A DNA stretch of 64,000 nt from positions 21,238,837-21,302,836 of the forward strand of contig NC_084817.1 in assembly GCF_963583255.1 (NCBI RefSeq), in the 5' to 3' direction. Every line of letters begins with the position of its first letter. The first letter of the stretch is position 1. This document shows, one piece after another, positions 36,178 through 47,642 of the stretch. The translations under genes and the position numbers were made by a program. The stretch is from Pyrus communis (taxonomy: Eukaryota; Streptophyta; Magnoliopsida; Rosales; Rosaceae). The notes below the pieces were generated by a model that did no database searches, had not been told where the DNA came from, and saw only the letters and a list, made by a program, of their open reading frames with translations.

Positions 36178-36351
36178 TTTTTTTTTTTAACAAACGATAT
36201 TATCTACATTGAGGGGGTGAGGAGTGAGCTAAGCCTAATAATAGACTAGCAATAATGTGGTTCAAATTCACTTTTGGCAAGAATCAAACCTAAGGCCCTC
36301 TCACTTACAAGTGCATAGGAATACTATTAGACCGTAGTACTAAGTGGCAGG
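36178..36351 (-). mobile_element. tRNA-derived SINE, copy A
   Basis: Poly(T) at the left (the A-tail on the minus strand), a 10-bp duplication AACTATAATT at 36168-36177 and 36352-36361, and on the minus strand a head TGCCACTTAGTACTACGG followed by a B-box-like taggtttgattc. The same sequence recurs at 58641, 60242 and about 60563. Confidence 0.85.
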
Positions 36352-36715
36352 AACTATAATTCTAGTTTAAGTATTTTATCCTACTAATGTATTTTAATAT
36401 TTCTATTTTCTATTTAAAGGACTCCATATGTATGTTTAAGGTAGACTTAATGAATTAGAAAATACATTTGTTGTGTGCTATTGAAGTGAGTGAGTATTTC
36501 CTCCTTCTAAAATCCAGTTTGGCTTGGTCGTGTGAGCGAATCCACTATTAGCAACGTCGAGCAAATCCGTTGCCCATGGTTGAGTGATTCCAAAGGTTTT
36601 ATTCCCGTCTCTTTAAGACCCTTTGGTTCTCCCTGCATCAAGCAGAGCTCTATACGATCATGGTTGGGAGGCGTGGGCGTCGTGAAGGCCGACAAGCTCA
36701 ACGGGACTCAACACA

Positions 36716-37196
36716 GTGAGAGATCTACATGACATTGAAATAGACGACCTAAGAAGACAAGTGCAACAGCTCCAGCAGTGTCTTGAGCACTACAAACCTC
36801 TGGAACGTGATAATCCCAATCATGAAACAAAGAATGATGTATTCGATGATGGGGAGGTGAATCCTTTTGGTGGAGATAATGAAATTCAAGATCTGCCACG
36901 ATAAGTCAAACTCCTAACCATGCAAATTGAGCAACAAAAAAATGCTGGCAAAAAATTTAGAGAGTTAAGCCCAGGTTGCTCAATTGACGAGGTTGACTTC
37001 TTCAGTTCAAGTTGTGGTGAATCTACCACCAATATTTGATAATTGCCTCGAAGATGATTGTGAGATTTGTTCTAGTAAGCAAATTGAACAATTTGGAGTC
37101 GATGAATTTTGTGGAGTTGAAATAGTTAGACAAGAAAAAAGCTTCAAGAAAAGGCTTGTAATCTTATTAACTTCTGATACACATATACTTCCATAA
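36716..37196 (+). pseudogene. Gag-region fragment of a gypsy-type retrotransposon
   Basis: The reading MRDLHDIEIDDLRRQVQQLQ, then an acidic stretch with NPFGG, resembles the coiled-coil region found near the start of many gypsy polyproteins. Stops follow (36902), and short readings such as CLEDDCEICSSKQIEQFG continue in other frames. It is a truncated, inactive piece. Weak homology by eye only. Confidence 0.45.
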
Positions 37197-37446
37197 TTTT
37201 TCAGCCATTTAAATATTTTAAAAACCTAAAACAAGGTGAATGTTAGTCTAGTTTCAGATTATCATTTTCTGAACTGGCCGGACTGCTTTTCTGGGTACGC
37301 AGTTCTTAAGCATGGCTTTCACGCTATGCAACTTAGACAACATGAGCTTAGAAGCAAGATAAGCAGTTATGGGAATTAATTAATTAAAATGCAAGACAGA
37401 CGAAGACTATTGAAAACATTACAACGAAATTGAGCTACTAATTGGT

Positions 37447-37591
37447 TTTTTTTTTTTTTTTTTTTTTTGTTAAACAATAGATTTATTAGATTAGATGCTA
37501 GATTAGAAACTGACTGGGTTTGTAGCCGTGGTGCAAAGGTAACACTCCTCTCTCAAACACACTTGTAGATGTGTGTACAGTTTGCTAGTCT

Positions 37592-37622
<31 letters not shown>
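37447..37622. other. Segment bounded by poly(T) and poly(A)
   Basis: A T-run (about 37447-37468) and an A-run (about 37598-37622) enclose 'gccgtggtgcaaaggtaaca' and 'cacttgtagatgtgtgtaca'. It could be two facing retroposon tails. Nature unresolved. Confidence 0.35.
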
Positions 37623-37624
37623 GA

Positions 37625-37880
37625 GGATAAATTACAAAAAACTACCTCAACTATGGGTCTAACAACAATCTCATACCTCATGTTTGAAAAATGACAATGT
37701 CATACCTCATCTTACGAATTCATTTCAATATTATACCTCCGTCAGTTTTTTTATTAAGTTTGACAGTTAAGTTATGAACTGGCAAGCGTGAGACCCAAAT
37801 CCTTACCCAACTAAATTAAAAAATTAATTAAATACTAATAAATATATTTCAACAAAATAATAATAATAAATATAGAAAAT
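37625..37880 (+). mobile_element. Single (left) terminal repeat of a MULE
   Basis: Begins GGATAAATTACAAAAAACTA and continues 'cctcaactatgggtctaac', 'catacctcatgtttg', 'ttcatttcaatattatacct', the same layout as the Pack-MULE repeat at 30547 (GGGTAAATTACATTTTACCA ... 'catacctcaag' ... 'tttatttcaatataata'). No inverted partner was found downstream; the right end appears to have been lost where the LTR at about 38450 begins. Confidence 0.65.
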
Positions 37881-38142
37881 CATTTAAAAAAATTATGTGG
37901 CCCACCCCATCCCCACCTTTTCCCTTCTCCATATGTCCCCTACCTTTCCAGACCCCCTTCCTTTTTTTTCCTTTGCTATTCTCCCCCGCAAGCCCCAACA
38001 ACAAAACCCACCGCAACGCTTTCTCATTTCCTTGTCCTAAAACACATAGTTTCCACCAATTCTCCCCTGAAAATTCCCAACTATTTTCCTAGAAAATCAC
38101 AACTTTCCCAACAAAACCAACTCCAAGTTCCCAAATCTGAAA

Positions 38143-38397
38143 ATGAAGACAATCAAAGACCCAAGTCTTGCAATTGACAAATCGGCTTGCGTCATTCACT
38201 TCTCCGACTTCCCCGAGGACGTACAGCTCTGCATCATTTCCTTCCTCATGCCTCCTGAGGTTGCCAGCTTCGCCTACACATCAAAACGGTTTGTTTCCCT
38301 CTGCAAATCTGACGACAAGCTCTTGTTCAACATGTGCGATTGCAGGTGGGGATCCAAGACCCAGATCAAGAAATGGGGAAATGGGAAAATCACATAA
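38143..38397 (+). pseudogene. F-box gene fragment inside the half-MULE
   Basis: An 84-codon reading from ATG to TAA. Residues about 18-50 look like an F-box (HFSDFPEDVQLCIISFLMPP, then VASFAYTSKRF), which in complete proteins binds SKP1 in SCF ubiquitin ligases. It is followed by CDCRWGSKTQIKKWGNGKIT, as in a small group of plant F-box proteins. The rest of the protein is missing. Lying about 0.5 kb inside a MULE end, it is likely a captured or truncated fragment. Expression unknown; the retained F-box alone could in principle compete for SKP1. Confidence 0.65.
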
Positions 38398-38449
38398 AGG
38401 AATCTGACGGCAAGCTCAGATTGCCACTGCCTACTCATCCTCATTCATC

Positions 38450-39913
38450 TTGTACTCACGACACGTGAGCCTGTGCGTGGGTTGTCTTGGGGCGGTGTGT
38501 GAAGTGCACGCACCTCCACCGCCGTTCACAGTAGTGCCGGTGACTTTTCCAGCAACTTATCTTGGCACGTGGTGCATAGGGGCACCCGAGGTCCCTCCTC
38601 AGGTTTTTGGACGTGTTGAATCCATATCTACTGTTCGTTTTCCCAAATTCAATCGTTTTAGTAAAGTTTTATTCAATGGTCTCTATTTATGTTCAGATGC
38701 ATCGGTTGGAAGTGACTTCATCCTCCCTAATTTGAGCGGTTCCCCAGTAGCAGAGTATCTATGAGTGGACTCCTTCTTAAATTGCATGTTTTTATAAAAT
38801 ATTAGGCTTGCATGCATTTCATATATTCATGAATTGATTATGTTTTATAATATGTTTTACAGATTTCTATAATTATGGTTACGGAGAACTTATGATTATT
38901 TAAATTATTTTTATGAAATATTTATGGCTTACCCATCTATAGTTTATTAAATGGCATATTTAGAGGAACCACATTTATGGCTTGTTTATGATTTCGGATG
39001 ACGAGATTTTAAATGCTAAACTTGGTATGAGTTTTGAGATACGTTTTCGGTGCTTATCTAGTGGGTTATCATACAACACATACACATAACACAGGTATGT
39101 AGACGTCTATGGCCATATGATACAGTTGAGGATATTTATGACATACTCCCAGCTTCACTAGTTACGGGTAGTGTCGTTGTGTTATGTTATGTATATGGTT
39201 CTTCTCTGGCGTAACCCTGAGTCGTACAGCTTCACCTTCGAGTAATGGGACCTACCATATTTCTTCACTGGCGTAACCCAGTGTCATACAGCTTCACCTT
39301 TGAGTGATGGTTATGCCTTCGGGCCTATGATACCCGTAGTTGAGTACATCATTGATGTGATTTATGGAGGTTTTACGGATTTACCTTCGGGCGACTATAT
39401 TACCATTACTGAGCACTGGTTTACAAGTACATGTTTTTCAAATGTTTTTCATGGCATGCTAGAGTTTTCAGAAAACCTATTATGTAGTACTATATGAGTT
39501 TTCAAAATAGGGGGTTAGTATGTTCAGAAAGAAAATGGTTTTCTTATTATTAGTATTAGTATTATAAACTTTGGTCCACTCACCTTTTGTTTAGTGCCCC
39601 TTTCAGGAGTTAGATTTGAGGCATACGATCCCGGCGTCAGGGAACTTCAGCATAGGTATCTTCAAGTATTCTCAATGTAGGATTCATCATTTTGTTCATA
39701 TTTTTTTTATAGTAATTCTTTCACATTATTCTTGAGTAGTTGTATGCTCTAATCACGTTTCTGCATTTGCGTATTTCTTTATATTTATGTATTTTATTTA
39801 CTATCGTTTCTCGATACCACTTACATGCATGTTAAAATGGCTTCGTCACCCTCGGGTGTCAGTCAACATGTGCTTATCCTAGTATATGGGGATATCGGGG
39901 TCGGGGCGTGTCA
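38450..39913 (+). mobile_element. 5'-truncated gypsy-type LTR
   Basis: The 3' end GGGGCGTGTCA at 39913 and blocks shared with 28400-30179 (gcatgctagagttttcagaa, 'ggtccactcacc', 'tggcttcgtcaccctcggg') identify the family. The left end lacks the TGT start and abuts the F-box fragment. No primer-binding site follows; LINE-like sequence does. Confidence 0.7.
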
Positions 39914-39914
39914 G

Positions 39915-40223
39915 GCACGACAATTGAATCTACCTCGGGTGATGATCGAGTCTGATTCGAAACAAGTTATCACCTGTTTGAATGATTGTACTGTGAACAT
40001 CGCTTGGGAAATCTTCCCAATCCTTAGTTGTATTCGTGTGATCAGGAAACCTTTCCAAGCTTGCTCCTGGTCTTGGGTTCCAAGATCAACAAATGTTGCA
40101 GCAAACTTCGTTGTGTCGAACCACACTCGGGAGATGTGCGACTTAGTTTGGGTTAATAGGCCCTCATCTTTGCTTGTGAGAATCTTGAACAAGGATGGCC
40201 TACCTTGCCTTCTGATTAATTAG
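39915..40223 (+). pseudogene. RNase H-like C-terminal fragment of a LINE-type element
   Basis: Reading ARQLNLPRVMIESDSKQVIT, then IAWEIFPILSCIRV and CSWSWVPRSTNVAANFVVSN, with a stop at 40221-40223. This is the C-terminal half of the RVT_3/RNase H-like domain common at the end of plant non-LTR retrotransposon polyproteins. The upstream part is replaced by the LTR. Confidence 0.7.
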
Positions 40224-40671
40224 TTCCTCTTTTGTTTCTGGTACGACACTTTAGCCATCTGTGGCAGTGTCCTTAAGTAACCCCTTAGTTAGTGGTTACT
40301 TAATTGTTCTTAATCTCTGCCAGTCAACCATTTATTGGCTTTCTATGTACTTTGCTGGCCTTCGTGCTTTGGTAATGAATCCCAGTTTCAGATCAAAAAT
40401 AGGTAAAAAGTCTAAATTTCAATTAATATGAAATTGGTCACCAAATTTTCAAGCCAAAAGCCAAATTTAGCCCACAACCCAAAAATCTTAAATTTCTACA
40501 CAAAAACCCAAAATTTAGTCCCGATTCATACTGAAATACCGAAAAAATTTCAGGAATCCCAAAAATTGGGAATACTAAAATTTTGGTTTAGAACTGGTCT
40601 TCAAATTTCTGTCCCGAAAATTTTCGGTTTGATATTCGAGATCCCATTTTGATTTAGAATCCTATACTGAA

Positions 40672-40703
<32 letters not shown>

Positions 40704-40870
40704 CTCTTTTGACAAGGAGTTGGTTGGCTACTTAAGACTGCTTGAATCAACGTAAGACAACCTCCACACTCGATAAAAAATAAAAAAAATAAATACATAC
40801 AATATGTGTTAATGGTGGGGAGAAAATTGACCAAACCCGAAAATAAAATTAATAAAAAAGCCCGTATCAA

Positions 40871-41030
40871 AAGAATAATGCTAGGGAGGCTAAATTTGTA
40901 AACTAAATGACATGGAGGTTGATTGGATTATAACTTAAGAGTTGATAAATGTGCTAATTTCGTATTGATGATACATCATTTGATTTATAAATTTTGCTTA
41001 CAAATTTAATTTTCCTAACATTACTTCAGA
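40871..41030. mobile_element. MITE family 'taatgctaggg', copy 1
   Basis: Left end taatgctagggaggctaaat followed by ttgtaaactaaatgacatgg; right end, reverse-complemented, gtaatgttaggaaaattaaa. The same element recurs at 44316-44472 and, inverted, at 61326-61470. Confidence 0.7.
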
Positions 41031-41561
41031 TGAAAAATCAAATTTCACCAATCTAAATCAGTTTTGATTTTTTTTTTTCTTAAAAAAAAAAACTAAACCA
41101 AACTGAACCGGACTAATTTGCCTACAAAAATTAAGTTTCTTTTTGTATGTATTATTGGACCTTACCTGAAGCCCAACCTTAAAACCCAACCCTTTTGTGT
41201 AGGCCGAAACCTCGATTTAATATCAATTGCTCTCTCCTTCTCAAATGACATCCCACTCCAAGATGTGAGCCTTCGAGTGCATGATGAGATGCCACCAGAA
41301 AAGGAGATTTTCTACTATATGGGAATGTAAGATTTGTTTGGCTGACACAATGGCCAAAACATAATGAAGTGTCTAACCCAATACAAATATCGAGCGCTAG
41401 TGTCATCCATGTCGAACTTGAGGTATTCCACTTACGCGTAAAAAGTATATCATTAGACCATAGTATTGTATGGTGAGGAACTTTTATTATTGTTTCTTAT
41501 CTTGTGCCCTCGATTACTCACTGTTGTGAATTCGTAAGTTTTTTGCAACTTTGGTACTGAT

Positions 41562-42030
41562 TGTTGAAATATCCCACATTGTGGCAGAGACGAATAAAAT
41601 AGAAGAGTTTGTATATCCTATCATCACTCTAAGTAATACAGAGGCCTTTATAAAACCTCACACATGTCGAACTGTGCATGTGGTAATTAACAGGTTAGGG
41701 ACAATATTGATGTTGTTGGAAGTGGGTCTTTGGCCCATCTGAGAAAAAAAAATAAATAAATATCTCAACCCTACTCTAACTAATACCAAGACATTTTGCG
41801 TTAAAACCTCACACATGTTGGATTGTACAGGTGGCAATTAATAAGTTGAGGACAATATCAGTATTGTTGGAAGTGATTTGGCCTGTCTCTTTAATTTGAC
41901 ACCCATTGCAAGTACAATTGTACAAATGTGATTAACAAGTTGAGAATAATATCGGTATTGTTAGAAGTGGGTCTTTGACCCATCTCTCTGTCAATTTGAC
42001 ACTCATTCCGAGTACACTTGTTCAAATATC
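41562..42030. repeat. Three or four diverged direct repeats (~110-150 bp)
   Basis: Repeated words: 'aaaacctcacacatgt', 'gtggcaattaataagttgag', 'gacaatatcagtattgttgg', 'aagtgggtctttggcccatct' at about 41655-41745, 41805-41890 and 41930-42000. The first unit is preceded by tgttgaaatatcccacattg (41562), which looks like an LTR or TRIM start. No end was found. Confidence 0.55.
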
Positions 42031-44315
42031 CTAGGCCCAACTATCATTCCCTTGTTCACAATATGATTGGAGAGTTACGTTCGTGTGCAACTTAATATGC
42101 ACATAGATATTTTCATATCCATATCTGTTGTTGGCTTTTACCATTCAACCTCTCGGTTTTGCTAGAACACTGCCAATGCGCATGCTTCCGTGCTACAAAT
42201 TGCTTAGACTGATCGATACATGTTTCTGTAGGTTCAAATCCATGTCATTGTCTTAGTTGTACTTGCCCAATATTGTTAGCGTTTTTGAACAAATACCTTG
42301 TTGACTCAAGCACTAGGTTCGTCGTCGCTGTCGTCGTATTAATGTCGAATGTTCATTTCCCTATCCATTGATGTACTATGAGTCTTTGACCTAGTCAACC
42401 CTCCAAAATAATACAAAGAATGTAATTATCATTTTCTCTACTCCAAATAAGATATCATAGCTTGTTGGACTTCTTTTCCACCTCCCCGTCTCATGATTAG
42501 CTGGTTGTTCAATTAAGAACAAATCACTTTTAATCGGAGGAGAGACCCAACTAAACCTCATAGTCAAACCGCAATTATACTCTAAAACAGTAAAAAACAA
42601 ATGTCAACCCACTAATAGAAAAGTAGCATCTATTATTTGCTTTGCCTTCACTTCAAGATCAAAGATGCTCTGCAATGAAGCATTGTGAGGGTTCGTGTGC
42701 TTTCTATAGGCCCTTATCATCCACGTGTTCTGCGTAAAAGCAACAGGATTGTTGTGTCTTCATTTCATACACATATTATTCATGTAAAGAAAAATAAACG
42801 ATTTTTTTTTAAGTAGTAGGTACTATTTTACTATATTTGATACATTGTCGACAATGGTTAGCTAATAATTTCATTATACCGTGTTAATATCTCGTATTGT
42901 GAATAGTACCGACAATCAGCTATAGACCATTCAATGACAAGAGTGGCAACTGCTTACACAGAACTCGAAAAATTTCCCTACTGAATTGGATTTTATTCAC
43001 CCAGCAACTTGCCAAACTAGGGTGAAAAACAAATTTTTTTTCTTTAAGAAAGAGGGAAGAACATAAAGTAGGCCAACAATTTTTGGAGTTATTGTAACAT
43101 TCCAAAGTAATGGGTCGGTTTTTTATATTAGAAACTGGAAAAACATCATCATGTATAAGAGGCAAAGACCCTCCCTCACCCCTTAGGTCACAGTATTTGC
43201 CCTACAAATGATTTGTTCCCTTTAAGTGGTACCATACCCCACTAGAACAAAACCCCAAAACGTGTCGGTCCCCTAGTCGATGTTGTAGTGAAAAATATAA
43301 AATAAAAATGGTCCATGCAGAGCACCATGCAGGGGACCCCTATGGAAAAGCCATTACGGCACTGCAGGCTATCCTTGCGAGAGACTGTATGAACGACACA
43401 CGATTGGCATCTTTGAATGGTTTCAGGATCCATTTTTTCCCTCCTTATACACTAGTTGGGTACTTCTGGTCAGCACGGCAATGCTCTATATTGTGCTATA
43501 GTCTGTCAAAAGCCATGTGTCGTATTTATATAGGGATTATGGTTGTGGGTATTATTTGCAGTCCCTCTACAAGAAGATAGTGGGGAGTGCACGGGTGGAT
43601 CTCCAATAATCTTCATCCCTTTATGTATTGTAATTTTTCATAACTTTTCCCTTTTCAAATAGTGAGATATATAGGCCACGATGAGAACATGATGTTATTT
43701 TGCGAAGAGCTAATTTGTATAAGGTGAGTTCACAATCAGTGTGGCTTTTCGATCTAATGTAATGTTGTTTTAACGAGAAAAACTTATACATGTAATTATC
43801 TTATATTGACGTCATGAGTCCTTTTTCATTTTGCGAGATGTAAGATGCATAATATAGTTGGTTGGTTTAGGGTAGTTTGGGGTTTTTGGTTTAGTAGGGA
43901 TATTAGTAAATTCATTATATGAAAGTCCTTTTTTATTTTGTTATTTTGTGAGATGTGAGATGCAAAACATAGTTGGAATGGATTCACAATTATCATGGTG
44001 TTCTGGTATAATATAATGTCATATAGAGAAAAAAAATTACACATGCACATCCTTGTTTTATTGAATTGGAATAACACGGTAACAATGAACATATTTCCTT
44101 TTGCAGAGATATATATCATCACCTCCGAATAATATATATAGTTTTCTCACCAATCATCATTTGAATATGTAGCATTCTCTTCTCCTTTGTTTTGATATTA
44201 ACTATATGTTAATAACGCATGCTTGATACTATTAGGGTTTAATTTCCCACTTGGAAGTGTTGTAATTACTGCATGAGATAGTACGTGCACTATTTTCTAC
44301 ATAACGCTATTAGCG

Positions 44316-44472
44316 AGGAGGTAACACTAGGAGACTAAATTTATAAACTAAATGACATGGAAGTTGATGATTAGATTATTACTTAAGTGTTGATTAACGT
44401 GCTTATTTTTTATTGGTGACACATAATTTAGTTTGTAAATTTAGTTTACCTAGCTAGTATTACTTTTAGCGT
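44316..44472. mobile_element. MITE family 'taatgctaggg', copy 2
   Basis: taacactaggagactaaatt ... tataaactaaatgacatgga, ending taaatttagtttacctagct; same order and length as copy 1. Confidence 0.7.
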
Positions 44473-46180
44473 GGGAGTAACCAAACTCGTGATCTTAGGT
44501 ATAAGGTTGAATGTTCCTATTACGATCGATCCCATGTGGATGTTTGGCAACTAGTACGTGGTGGTACTTACGTTTAGTCGTGATCAAACAAAGTACATGA
44601 ATTTTATAGGAAACTTGAATCGATAATTGGCAGATTTTTTTTCTTCATGAATTTAGTCTTTTCTAAGATTTACCAATATAAAAAACATTAACCAATTCTT
44701 TATAAGTTTGATATACATTCCCTATTCTAACATGGTTTCATATCTTCTTTGCAAGAGATTTGATACTCATTCTCCACTTTTCTTTTTTCTTTTTTGGTTT
44801 ACAGAGTACGGAGTGAAGCTGCTCCTATATGTTGGTCCGTCTCTCCATGTACTGGATATTAGCTCCCGACCAGCTTATGGTTTAATTAGTGCTTGTCTCT
44901 TATGATTAAGGGAAACATTAATTGATCTAGTTCACAGAGAACAAGCTAAGTAACTTATCAAAAAAAGACAACAACAATGGCAATGCATGCATCTACAATT
45001 TTTATAGGTACACAAAGTTCTGTAAATCATGAGTTTCAGGAAGTTTTTTCCGGGTGGAGACATAAACTGCGGGGTCGATGTGGGTCGTCCTCATCGATGC
45101 ATGGGGATCACATAATACAACACACCCTATATTTTGATCCTATATATAGTCACTTCTGTGTTGTAGGCTAAAGCTTTCATTGTTCGACAGGCGCTCATAT
45201 GGGCATATAGGCTTCAATTATTACGAGCAGAAACTGAAGGAGACTAAAATTTTGATTTAAGTTTTAAAAAAGGCAATCAATGTGCCTAGGAATGTTTGAT
45301 CAATTGTCCATGATGCTTGGCACTTGATGGATCAGATATCAGCAGGGACGGATGGAAATAGGGACCAAGGTGATCCCAAGACTACCCGAGTCCGGAAAGT
45401 ATGCATGTGAATGTCTTATGAGGATCTTCTGAATATTTGGTACAAATCTCTTTTGTGCTTGTTAAATGTACGATGTAATGCATGCTAGGCACATATCTCG
45501 ACATGTTGTGTCAACAACACTTGACAAATTTTCTCCATATCGCTCATCAGATTACTTTAGCATACGCCGATATCGGTTGACTTGTGCACAACAAGCTCAC
45601 CAAGTGAATAAACTTTTTTTTTTCTAACACACTTCGCGCTCTGTTCAATTCTTAAAAAATAAAATAAAAAATGCAATTTACACTGGGAGCTCCAAAGTTC
45701 AAATCCTGAATCCGTCATTAGATATCAACACTCTCAACCCGACATAAATTTCGAGAGAAAAATTCGGTTGATGATGGCTGAGTTTCATTAGAACATAATA
45801 TGACCACTTATGTATTTCGATTTTCCTTTTTGTAATATGATATAGGTTAAAGGTTGACCCTCTGGAAATAGGATACCTCGAGAATTATCGTTGTCATTTA
45901 TTCTCAATGTTAAACAAATATAAAAAACATAAAAAGGAGGAAAATGGAATCAAATATATTGTATGACGAGTTGTTGTTTGACAGACATTAAAGCCATTCT
46001 TTTGCATGCCTTGCTTTGGCTAGAGCAGAAGGTCTTCATTCCTCAATACTCGTTATGACAAAGGCATGAATCAATGCACGTAGTGGCCACCAACTGCATC
46101 ATATATTCACTCGTCTGTCACCATGGAAGAGATAAGGGCCACCATTACCAAATACCAACTGCAATGCATTGCCCCCCCCC

Positions 46181-46234
46181 CCCCTTTTTCTCTCCCTCTC
46201 TCTCTCTCTCTCTCTCTTCTATCTTTCTGCCCTT

Positions 46235-46267
<33 letters not shown>

Positions 46268-46268
46268 T
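46181..46268. repeat. C-run and (CT)n microsatellite, duplicated
   Basis: A 14-base C run, then (CT)n, 'tctatctttctgccctttct', and (CT)n 'tctatctttctg' again: a direct duplication of about 55 bp containing the microsatellite. Confidence 0.9.
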
Positions 46269-47642
46269 CTATCTTTCTGTTTATGGGAGCTAGTGTGGTT
46301 TTGACAAGACGTTTATAGGGAAGGGAAAAGGTTCGATGCAAAATATGGCATCGGCCAATTTGCCACATTTAGTCATGCTTCTGCCCTCTATGGCTGGAAA
46401 CTTAAGCGAATTATATTTCTTTAATTAATCTTTTTTTATACCAACTTTTTGGTGTTATTTTTTGTTAGATTAATTCTTTTGGTGTAACGAAAACCCTACC
46501 ACTAATTCACCAATTGGGGCGGTTTGATTTTGGCATGTTTGTCAAGTCTTTTTAAAACTTCTTTTGGCACGTAATGTGATGCCATTGGTGGTGGACGACG
46601 TACTTAAGTTAACTAAAGTAGTCACAGATGCCACACACGTGTCAAATGTGCAACGGTGGACGACACGTGGCATGAATTTGTTCGAGTGTTGATTTTATTG
46701 AGGAACACCATAAAAGCTTCATTGAAGATAAATATTAGTTTAAGGAAAGCACAAATATTATTAAACAACCACTTAATCCTTCTGTTTTGTCCATTGCTAA
46801 CTTATAATTTATGCGGTAAACTTAACTCGAGAGAAGGGTCTGCGTTCCATTTGGACTGAGAGTCACTCATCCTTGGTTGTTCTATTTATTTTTGCTTCTT
46901 ATTATCGTGTTCCTTTTCGTTTGAAGGTTCATTAGCTGAATTGTCAAGCTTTGCTCTCTTCTATGTACATCAGAGCTACACATATTTTTTGCGAAGGTAA
47001 TCATGTGGTTTATTGTTTGGCAAACTTGTAGTGGACCATCTTGAATTTTATTGGTGGGACCCTTGTCCTTCTTATGCTATTGCTGTGTATCATCATAATC
47101 TTAATTTTTCTTCGCCCCAATTTTTTATTTTTAGGGGATTAAGTTTTTTCCGTTTAAGATGCTATCCTTCTTATTTGTTATTTATATTGTATAATCTTAC
47201 GAGGAGGGATATATATTGAATTTTCACTTTTACACTCACGCATCAAGGAGGTGGGATTAAATCAATTTTAGAATAAAATATAATTTTTGTAGCTTCTAAT
47301 GTGTGGATTCATCCTTTAACTTCAGTGTTATACCTAAAATAAAAATGTTTAAACTAGATTCTTCAGCATCTCCTTATTCATTATATAGGTTACAACTTTA
47401 ATGCAACCAACATGAGATAATAGGAATAGGATAAAATGATAAAATTTTAATATATAGTCTACAATAAATATGAGTGTTGCTTAATTATTTGGAGCATTAT
47501 TTTAGAAAAAAATTAAAATAAGTGGTAGTTTTTATACATTAACGAAAAACTTCTTTCTTGCTGCAATTATCGGCTCTTCAAAAATGTCATCAAGCATTAT
47601 TTTTGCATGACAAATTAGTTTTTTTTTTTCTTTGAGAAAATA

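Larger units (their letters stand above)
40224..47642. other. 7.4-kb region with no gene recognised
   Basis: AT-rich intergenic DNA. Contents seen: poly(T) at about 40675-40702, two MITE copies (40871-41030, 44316-44472), a family of short direct repeats (41562-42030), and CT microsatellites (46181-46268). Open frames such as 41118-41330, 43308-43580, 44708-44905 and 45007-45171 show no domain I know. Some may be remnants of unlisted transposons. Confidence 0.5.
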
